Shown here: positions 6,859 through 12,274 of the stretch, piece after piece | Numbering within the stretch: position 1 is the first letter of the stretch | How the letters are laid out: every line of letters starts with the position of its first letter | Source: an uncultured Paraprevotella sp. | GTDB lineage: Bacteria > Bacteroidota > Bacteroidia > Bacteroidales > Bacteroidaceae | DNA: 12,274 nt | Assembly: GCA_900766785.1 (NCBI GenBank) | Contig: CAAFWT010000091.1 | Coordinates: 1-12,274 of the forward strand | Direction of reading: 5' to 3' | Notes under the pieces: generated by a model | The model's input: only the letters and a program-made list of their open reading frames with translations | The model's database searches: none | What the model was told of the DNA's origin: nothing | Program-made: the position numbers and the translations under genes

Positions 6859-7691
6859 AGTGTGTGCAAGGTGCAAATGAGTTTGACGAAGGGCCAGCGT
6901 AGCAGTATCCTGCCTGTAAGACGGTACACATCCAGCTGGCGGCAGAGCATGCTGCGATGGAAACGCCATCCGTGGAGCGAGAGCATGTGGGTGTGCATGA
7001 GGTGTGCCGCCTGCATCTGTGCCTGCAACAGTTGGCAGAGGGCTTCTCCATCGGCTCCCACGGTGATGCCCTGGGGATTCCATCGGTAGAGATAAAGTCC
7101 CTGCTGGGTGGTGCGTACTCTGGGATTACGAGCCAGCAAGCGTGGGATGGTGTACATATCCTCAAACACCTTACCTACCGGAAACAACACCTCATCAAAG
7201 AGATTCCTGCGGTATACCTTATTCCAGGCATAGGTGTGCTCCCAGCCTTCGGTGTGCAACCAATAGGAACGTGCAGAGGACCATCGGCGCGAAGGCGGAC
7301 AGAAAAGGTGCTGTGAGGAATGACCGTAATGTACCTGTACGGGAAACTCCAGTATGTCAGTATCCTCCTCCCTGCTGAGCAAATCCGTCAGGGCAGAGTA
7401 TGTCCCTGGAGCCACCTCGTCATCGGCATCCACAAAGGTCACATACTGCCCACGGGCCAGACGGAGACCTGCATTGCGGGCATCAGAGAGTCCGCCATTA
7501 TCCTTACGGCAGATACGTAGCAGAGGATACTGAAGCTGCCAAGGTTCTGCCAGTGACACAGATCCGTCGGTGCTGCCATCGTCCACCAGGATTACCTCCA
7601 TATCATCTGTCAGCTGGGACAGAACACTCCTAAGGCACCGCTCCAGGGTGTCCTGCATATTATAGACGGGTATGATGACGGACAGTTTCAT
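6849..7691 (-). CDS. Family 2 glycosyltransferase
   Basis: A 280-aa GT2 enzyme and first gene of the - strand operon. It starts with MKLSVIIPVYN (1-11), the standard opening of the fold. It continues with VILVDDGSTDGS (33-44), NGGLSDARNAG (65-75), the metal-binding DADDE (88-92), AWNKVYRRNLF (155-165) and a catalytic-base-like FED (176-178). A longer reading starting at 7751 adds 20 residues but would begin upstream of the promoter's -7 box, so the ATG at 7691 is preferred. It overlaps the next glycosyltransferase by 10 nt, so the two enzymes are probably made in equal amounts and act on the same glycan. It resembles its neighbour only in the shared GT2 motifs, not as a recent duplicate. Confidence 0.88.
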   Translation of the reverse strand: MKLSVIIPVYNMQDTLERCLRSVLSQLTDDMEVILVDDGSTDGSVSLAEPWQLQYPLLRICRKDNGGLSDARNAGLRLARGQYVTFVDADDEVAPGTYSALTDLLSREEDTDILEFPVQVHYGHSSQHLFCPPSRRWSSARSYWLHTEGWEHTYAWNKVYRRNLFDEVLFPVGKVFEDMYTIPRLLARNPRVRTTQQGLYLYRWNPQGITVGADGEALCQLLQAQMQAAHLMHTHMLSLHGWRFHRSMLCRQLDVYRLTGRILLRWPFVKLICTLHTLCR

Positions 7692-7720
7692 GCACAGAAA
7701 AAGGCTCTTCACCTCAATGG

Positions 7721-7751
7721 CAAAGTTATGAAAAAAGCCTTTCCCAGCCAA
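7721..7751 (-). promoter_or_regulatory. Promoter of the glycosyltransferase-gluQ operon
   Basis: Read on the - strand, TTG (7751-7749) is followed after exactly 20 nt by TAACTTTG (7728-7721), a textbook Bacteroidota -33/-7 pair. Transcription would start near 7716, giving a leader of roughly 25 nt before the ATG at 7691. It lies back-to-back with the topB promoter. Confidence 0.8.
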
Positions 7752-7791
7752 TATTCCCCACCGAAAAGACGGAAAGAAGGGGATTTCTCAT

Positions 7792-7799
7792 TACCTTTG
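7792..7799 (+). promoter_or_regulatory. -7 promoter box TACCTTTG for topB
   Basis: An exact TAnnTTTG match ends 20 nt before the topB ATG, predicting a leader of about 16 nt. No TTG element stands at the usual -33 distance. The box is identical to the one in front of the DNA glycosylase gene. It probably serves topB and the PorE-like gene together. Confidence 0.6.
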
Positions 7800-7819
7800 T
7801 CCAAACAATCAATACACAG

Positions 7820-9658
7820 ATGATAGTATGTATTGCGGAGAAACCCTCCGTTGCACGAGATATAGCCCACATCCTGGGTGCTGACAAGCAGAGGGATGGG
7901 TACATGGAAGGGAATGGATATCAGGTGACATGGACTTTCGGTCACCTGTGTGAACTCAAGGAGCCGGCCGACTACACTCCGCTGTGGAAGGCATGGAGCC
8001 TGGGACGCCTGCCCATGATACCACCGCGCTTCGGCATCAAACTGAAGGCCGACCAGGGGGTGGAACATCAGTTCCGCACCATTGAGAAGCTTATGAGCCA
8101 GGCCACAGAGATAGTCAACTGCGGCGATGCCGGACAGGAGGGTGAACTCATACAGCGCTGGGTGATGCTGAAGGCAAAGGCCACCTGTCCCGTGAAGAGA
8201 CTCTGGATAAACAGTCTGACCGAGGATGCCATACGACAAGGATTCCAGTCGCTCAAGGATCAGAGCGAATACCAGGGACTCTACGAGGCAGGACTCATGC
8301 GTGCCATCAGCGACTGGCTGCTGGGTATGAATGCCACCCGACTGTACACAGGGCGGTATGGCTCAGGGCAACAGGTGCTCAGCGTGGGACGTGTACAGAC
8401 TCCCACCCTGGCCCTTATCGTCAACCGACAGCGAGAAATTGAGAACTTTGTGCCTGTCCCCTACTGGGTGCTCACCACCGTATATAGGGACACCACCTTC
8501 ACAGCCCTGATGGAGGAGGGAGAAAGGGGATTCCGCACCCGGGAGGAAGGAGAAGCCGCTCTGACGGCCATCAGAGACCTGCCCTTCACCGTAACAGACA
8601 TTCAGAAGAAGAAGGGGACAGAGGCTCCACCCCGACTCTTCGACCTTACAAGCCTGCAGATGGAGTGCAACCAGAAGTATGGGTTCAGCGCCGACCTTAC
8701 CCTGCAACTCATACAATCACTCTATGAGAAGAAACTCACCACCTATCCGCGAGTGGACACCACCTTTCTGCCCGACGACGTGTACCCCAAGTGTCCGCAG
8801 ATACTCAACGGACTGCGGGCATACTTCCCACTCATGGAGCGCATCAAGGGCAAGCCTCTGCGCAAGAGCAAGAAGGTATTTGACAACAGCAAGATCACGG
8901 ACCACCATGCCATCATCCCCACAGGAGTTCCCGCCGCTGGCATGAGCGAGATGGAGGAGAAGGTGTATGACCTGATAGCCCGACGGTTCATAGCTGCTTT
9001 CCACCCCGACTGTCTCTTCAATGCCACCACCGTTCTGGGACAGGTGGAAGAGGTGAAGTTCAAGGCCACCGGACGTGTGACCACCGACTATGGATGGAAG
9101 ACAGTGATGGGACAACAGGAGAACGACCCCGCTCAGGAGAGCGACCGCCAACTGCCCGACTTCAGAAAGGGAGAGAGCGGACCTCACACACCCGACCTGG
9201 CAGAGAAACGCACCACTCCACCCAAGCCCTACACCGAGGCCACCCTTCTGAGAGCCATGGAGACAGCTGGCAAGACAGTGGACGACGAGGAACTCAGGGA
9301 TGCCCTCAAGGAAAACGGTATAGGACGTCCCAGCACACGTGCAGCCATCATAGAGACACTCTTCCGGCGTAGATATATAAGGAAAGAGAAGAAGAACCTG
9401 TGGGCCACACCTACAGGCATCGAACTCATAGACATCATACACGAAGACCTGCTCAAGAGTGCCGAACTGACTGGACGATGGGAGAAGAAACTCCGACAGA
9501 TAGAAAGGCATGAGTATGAGGCTGCCGCTTTCCTGGACGAACTGAAGCAGATGGTGACAGAGCTGGTGCATACGGTGATGGCAGACCCCACGCCCCGACA
9601 CGTGACAGTAACAGCCGCAGAACCTGCTGCCAAGAAAGGCAATAAAAAGAAGAAATAA
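7820..9658 (+). CDS. topB: DNA topoisomerase III (type IA)
   Basis: A 612-aa type IA topoisomerase that relaxes and decatenates DNA through a single-strand break. The TOPRIM domain begins at IVCIAEKPSVARDIA (2-16, catalytic Glu7) and has its acidic cluster in CGDAGQEGELIQRW (101-114). GRVQTPTLALIV (190-201) precedes the active-site Tyr309 within LTTYPRVDT (306-314). DHHAIIPT (361-368), GIGRPSTRAAIIETL (500-514) and LWATPTGIELI (527-537) complete the core. Cysteine zinc ribbons are absent, and the protein ends in a short basic tail AAKKGNKKKK that could bind DNA. The second acidic residue of the usual DxD is Gly105 (DAGQE). It looks like a normal chromosomal copy: no transfer or integration genes are nearby. 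Confidence 0.93.
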   Translation: MIVCIAEKPSVARDIAHILGADKQRDGYMEGNGYQVTWTFGHLCELKEPADYTPLWKAWSLGRLPMIPPRFGIKLKADQGVEHQFRTIEKLMSQATEIVNCGDAGQEGELIQRWVMLKAKATCPVKRLWINSLTEDAIRQGFQSLKDQSEYQGLYEAGLMRAISDWLLGMNATRLYTGRYGSGQQVLSVGRVQTPTLALIVNRQREIENFVPVPYWVLTTVYRDTTFTALMEEGERGFRTREEGEAALTAIRDLPFTVTDIQKKKGTEAPPRLFDLTSLQMECNQKYGFSADLTLQLIQSLYEKKLTTYPRVDTTFLPDDVYPKCPQILNGLRAYFPLMERIKGKPLRKSKKVFDNSKITDHHAIIPTGVPAAGMSEMEEKVYDLIARRFIAAFHPDCLFNATTVLGQVEEVKFKATGRVTTDYGWKTVMGQQENDPAQESDRQLPDFRKGESGPHTPDLAEKRTTPPKPYTEATLLRAMETAGKTVDDEELRDALKENGIGRPSTRAAIIETLFRRRYIRKEKKNLWATPTGIELIDIIHEDLLKSAELTGRWEKKLRQIERHEYEAAAFLDELKQMVTELVHTVMADPTPRHVTVTAAEPAAKKGNKKKK

Positions 9659-9673
9659 TCGTTATTAAGATAT

Positions 9674-11785
9674 ATGAAATGGTTTTCCCTCTGCAGCACA
9701 GTCAAGAGCCACGCTCTGTGGGCTCCTATACTGGGCAGTGCGCTACTGGCAGCACTGCTCTCGGCATGTGGAGCTGAGAACAACGTGAAGAAGGGAGACC
9801 AGTTTTACACCATAGGAGAATACTTCGATGCTGCAGCGGAATACAAGAAAGCCTATTCACGCACGGCCATCAAGGACAAGCCCAAGAGAGCAGAAAGAGC
9901 TTGGAAAATGGCGGAATGCTACAGGCACATCAACTATTCCGCCAAGGCTGCCGGAGCATATCAGAATGCCATCAGATACCATTACCCCGACACCATGGCC
10001 ATCCTCTATCTGGCTCAGATGCAGCACAGACAGGGAGATTACAAGAATGCCCTGAAGAACTACGAAGCCTATCTGGAGCTGGTTCCCGCCGACCCTCTGG
10101 CCACCAACGGACGACTGGGATGCATGCAGGCACCTCTGTGGAAGAAGCACCCCACCCTCTACACCGTGAAAAAGGAGCCCATACTCAACGGACGACGCTC
10201 CGACTACTCACCCATGCTCTACGGAGACGAGTGGGACCAGATATACTTCACCACCACACGCCCCCAGATAACAGCAGGAGAGATAAGCGGCATCACTGGC
10301 ATCAAGAGCGCAGACATATGGATGAGCAAAAAGGATGACAAGGGGAAATGGGAACCGCCCACTGCCATAGAGGGAGGCCTCTGCACCGAGTACGAGGAAG
10401 GAGCATGCTGCTTCGCTCCCGACGGTAAGACCATGTACCTCACACGCTGCACCTTCGATGCTGATTACCCAAGGTATGCCGAGATATGCACCAGCACCCG
10501 CTCCGATGCATCATGGAGCGCTCCACAACTCCTACAGATAAGCAAGGACACACTCTCCAGTTATGCTCATCCGGCCATGAGCCCCGATGGGCAATGGATC
10601 TACTTCGTAAGCGACATGCCCGGAGGAATGGGTGGACTGGACATATGGAGAATAGCGCTCACCGAACACGGACTGGGAGGAGCCGAGAACATGGGAGAAC
10701 CTATCAACACCCCTGGCAACGAGATGTTCCCCACCTTCCGCCCCAATGGGGAACTGTACTTCTCCAGTGATGGGCATCCCGGCATGGGCGGACTGGACAT
10801 CTTCAAGGCTCTTTGCGACAGCACAGGAAAATGGACCGTGGAGAACCTCAAGTACCCTATGAACAGCAACGGCGACGACTTCGGAATGACCTTTGAGGGA
10901 CTCCATAACAGGGGCTATTTCAGTACCAGCCGAGGAGATGCACGAGGATGGGACCATATCATGTCCTTCGAATGTCCCGAGGTACTGCAAACCGTGAAGG
11001 GATGGGTGTATGAGAAGGATGGGTACGAACTGCCCGAAGGACTGGTGTATATGGTGGGCGATGACGGAACGAATCTGAAACTGAGTGTGCGAGGCGATGG
11101 TTCCTTCACACAGGAAATACAGCCTCATGTGCGCTACGTATTCCTGGGCACCTGCAAAGGCTATCTCAACCATAAGGAAGAACTTGTCATCGACACCAGC
11201 AGCGTGAGCAAAGAGTACACCCTGCAGTTCCCCCTGGCCAGCATCAATGCCCCCGTGCTCATACGCAACGTGTTCTATGCCTTTGACAGTGCAGAGTTAA
11301 CAGCGAACAGCACCATGGCCCTTGATAGCTTGGTGGATCTGCTCAACGAGAATCCGAATGTAACCATCGAACTGGCGGCACACTGCGATTACCGAGGAAA
11401 GGATGAGTACAACCTCCGCCTGAGCCAGCGAAGGGCTGAGAGTGTGGTCAACTACCTGCTGCAGAAGGGCATCGCACAAGACCGCCTCACGCCAGTGGGA
11501 TATGGTGAGAGCAGACCCAAGGTGGTAACAAGAAAGATAGCGGAGCAGAACTCCTTCCTGCACGAAGGAGACACGCTCACCGAGGCCTTCATCACAGCCC
11601 TGCCCGACACGGCACAGCAGGAGAAATGCAATGCCCTCAACAGACGAACAGAGTTTAAGGTACTGCGTACCACCTATCATCTCTTCGACCTTCCCACACC
11701 AAAGCCTTCCGACACTAAGGACAAGGAGAAACCTGCTGCCGAAGAGCCGAAGCAAACTGCCACCAAGCTGGAAGCCGAGCAATAA
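9674..11785 (+). CDS. porE: PorE-like lipoprotein: TPR, PD40 propeller, OmpA peptidoglycan-binding domain
   Basis: A 703-aa lipoprotein matching the layout of PorE, a type IX secretion component that ties the outer-membrane complex to peptidoglycan. The signal peptide ends in lipobox LLSA-Cys32. TPR-like helices occupy about 40-150. A PD40/WD40-type propeller spans about 175-435, with blades such as SPDGQWIYFVSDMPGGMGGLD (split near 303-323) and RPNGELYFSSDGHPGMGGLD (356-375). A small carboxypeptidase-regulatory-like domain lies at about 437-520. The OmpA domain (about 530-665) holds the peptidoglycan signature with Asp572 in HCDYRG and Arg587 in NLRLSQRRA. A Lys/Glu/Pro-rich tail closes it. 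It starts 15 nt after topB, so it is probably co-transcribed. Other OmpA/PD40 lipoproteins share this layout, so the secretion role is likely but not certain. Confidence 0.82.
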   Translation: MKWFSLCSTVKSHALWAPILGSALLAALLSACGAENNVKKGDQFYTIGEYFDAAAEYKKAYSRTAIKDKPKRAERAWKMAECYRHINYSAKAAGAYQNAIRYHYPDTMAILYLAQMQHRQGDYKNALKNYEAYLELVPADPLATNGRLGCMQAPLWKKHPTLYTVKKEPILNGRRSDYSPMLYGDEWDQIYFTTTRPQITAGEISGITGIKSADIWMSKKDDKGKWEPPTAIEGGLCTEYEEGACCFAPDGKTMYLTRCTFDADYPRYAEICTSTRSDASWSAPQLLQISKDTLSSYAHPAMSPDGQWIYFVSDMPGGMGGLDIWRIALTEHGLGGAENMGEPINTPGNEMFPTFRPNGELYFSSDGHPGMGGLDIFKALCDSTGKWTVENLKYPMNSNGDDFGMTFEGLHNRGYFSTSRGDARGWDHIMSFECPEVLQTVKGWVYEKDGYELPEGLVYMVGDDGTNLKLSVRGDGSFTQEIQPHVRYVFLGTCKGYLNHKEELVIDTSSVSKEYTLQFPLASINAPVLIRNVFYAFDSAELTANSTMALDSLVDLLNENPNVTIELAAHCDYRGKDEYNLRLSQRRAESVVNYLLQKGIAQDRLTPVGYGESRPKVVTRKIAEQNSFLHEGDTLTEAFITALPDTAQQEKCNALNRRTEFKVLRTTYHLFDLPTPKPSDTKDKEKPAAEEPKQTATKLEAEQ

Positions 11786-11965
11786 ACCGCCTGTAGCATC
11801 CCCTCTCAAATATTCTTCACAATGATGAGAAAAAGTATCCAACTCATCTCATCCTTGCATTCCCCATACCTATTGTCCCCCAGGGAAGCATCCTTATGCG
11901 TAGGACACATCACGAAAAAGAAGAATAAGTTAAAGGGAGATTCATATAAAAGAGAATCAAAACTC

Positions 11966-11996
11966 TTGTCTTATCCCTGAAAAACGTGTAACTTCG
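11966..11996 (+). promoter_or_regulatory. Promoter-like TTG-N20-TAACTTCG
   Basis: TTG (11966-11968), a 20-nt spacer, then TAACTTCG (11989-11996), one base away from TAnnTTTG. The spacing and the TAACTT core equal those of the strong divergent promoter at 7721-7751. Transcription would begin near 12001 and cross about 270 nt without a gene, including all the repeats below. Confidence 0.55.
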
Positions 11997-12092
11997 CTAT
12001 TGTCCTGACTTCGTCAATGCGCCACCCAAATTAAGATTGGGGCATCCGACATTTCGATTGATTACCATTTATAACAGTGTGCTCAGTATTTG

Positions 12093-12116
12093 TAACCTTC
12101 ATTGTCGATAAGGTTA
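12093..12116. repeat. Inverted repeat TAACCTT-N10-AAGGTTA
   Basis: Perfect 7-bp arms (12093-12099 and 12110-12116) flank a 10-nt spacer. The arm sequence is the same half-site used in the palindrome array at 12211-12274, but with the arms facing the opposite way. The right half continues as AAGGTTATAAATCTT, a decayed copy of the array unit. It could be a stem-loop in RNA or a spaced protein-binding site. Confidence 0.6.
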
Positions 12117-12210
12117 TAAATCTTGTCTGTGGTGTATTCATATTTGCGGTTCATGCTATATCTCGAGTGACAATATATGGTTTCGTGGTCTATGCATATA
12201 TATATCATTT

Positions 12211-12274
12211 CCGATAAGGTTAATAATCTTTCGGCCGTAAGGTTAATAACCTTTCAGTCGTAAGGTTATTAACC
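12211..12274. repeat. Tandem array of odd palindromes AAGGTTAnTAACCTT, cut by window end
   Basis: Three units follow each other. Unit 1 (12211-12234) has core AAGGTTAATAATCTT with one G-T pair. Unit 2 (12235-12257) has core AAGGTTAATAACCTT, a perfect 7-bp inverted repeat around one central base. Unit 3 (12258-12274) begins TCGTAAGGTTATTAACC and is cut off. Steps are 24 and 23 nt, with linkers of the type TTCGGCCG or TTCAGTCG. The spacing is close to two helical turns, which would suit stacked dimeric DNA-binding proteins, but a simple tandem repeat is also possible. The spacers are far too short for CRISPR. Confidence 0.8.

Larger units (their letters stand above)
11786..12274. other. Gene-poor intergenic region
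   Basis: This 489-nt stretch follows the PorE-like gene and runs to the window end. It is more A/T-rich than the coding part. I see no convincing protein or tRNA gene, and no intrinsic terminator for the upstream operon. The longest small + strand frame is 52 codons (11822-11980) without recognisable features. The supported contents are one promoter-like element, one inverted repeat and a palindrome array, each listed separately. It may be the 5' leader of a gene beyond the window or hold a small RNA. Confidence 0.6.

Noticed and set aside
6859..7083. N-terminal extension of the second glycosyltransferase
   Set aside because: The 75 residues are His/Pro/Arg-rich, lie inside the upstream gene, and the GT2 fold starts exactly at the ATG at 6858.
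7692..7751. N-terminal extension of the first glycosyltransferase
   Set aside because: The start would precede the -7 box at 7721-7728, and GT2 proteins typically begin at MKLSVIIPVYN.
8717..9601. Long antisense reading frame (294 codons) opposite topB
   Set aside because: It lies wholly within a well-supported topoisomerase gene and has no recognisable domain; its Cys/His/Gly-rich composition is typical of a shadow frame.
11822..11980. Possible 52-aa + strand gene after the PorE-like gene
   Set aside because: Lys/Ser-rich peptide without recognisable domain or clear promoter, and its 3' end overlaps the promoter-like element; nothing beyond an open frame supports it.
12000..12060. tRNA-like stretch with TTCGATT
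   Set aside because: No acceptor stem, D-arm or anticodon arm can be assembled around it.
12177..12263. 28-aa frame running through the palindrome array
   Set aside because: It exists only because the repeats happen to stay open; no other coding sign.
12211..12274. CRISPR array
   Set aside because: The units are contiguous palindromes at 23-24 nt steps with only 8-9 nt between cores; there are no unique spacers and no cas genes.

Overview
The window looks like chromosomal DNA of a Bacteroidota, most likely a Bacteroidales of Prevotella/Bacteroides type. This rests on several signs. The -7 boxes have the TAnnTTTG form used by the Bacteroidota primary sigma factor. Genes lack a clear Shine-Dalgarno and start behind A/T-rich leaders. 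A BtuB receptor is paired with a BtuG-like surface lipoprotein, and there is a PorE-like type IX secretion lipoprotein. I see no insertion sequence, phage gene, RNA gene or CRISPR array, and protein genes fill nearly all of the first 11.8 kb.

Layout. (1) 1-3340 is a vitamin B12 uptake module. It holds the 3' end of a cobalamin riboswitch with a recognisable B12 box, a BtuB-type TonB-dependent receptor, a BtuG-type beta-propeller lipoprotein, and a strong intrinsic terminator. (2) 3508-4791 is a two-gene unit on the + strand behind a TACCTTTG box that leaves almost no 5' leader: a uracil-DNA-glycosylase superfamily protein and a free-standing B3/4 domain protein, separated by 2 nt. (3) 4773-7691 is a - strand unit of two overlapping family-2 glycosyltransferases followed 19 nt later by gluQ, glutamyl-Q tRNA(Asp) synthetase. 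The 3' end of gluQ overlaps the convergent B3/4 gene by 19 bp. (4) 7692-7819 is a divergent promoter region with a near-ideal TTG-N20-TAACTTTG promoter for the glycosyltransferases and a TACCTTTG box for topB. (5) 7820-11785 carries topB (topoisomerase III) and, 15 nt later, a PorE-like OmpA/TPR/propeller lipoprotein. (6) 11786-12274 has no convincing gene. It holds a promoter-like TTG-N20-TAACTTCG and, at the window edge, a tandem array of odd palindromes AAGGTTAnTAACCTT that runs out of the window.

How the genes work together. BtuG should capture cobalamin at the cell surface and pass it to BtuB, which imports it using TonB energy, while the riboswitch shuts the operon down when B12 is plentiful. 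The other genes are mostly housekeeping: DNA repair, a probable aminoacyl-tRNA-related domain protein, tRNA modification, surface-sugar synthesis, DNA topology and the secretion machinery. I found no clear new multi-gene system. The least explained features are the palindrome array with its gene-free promoter region at the 3' edge, and the close grouping of two tRNA-related genes with a DNA glycosylase.
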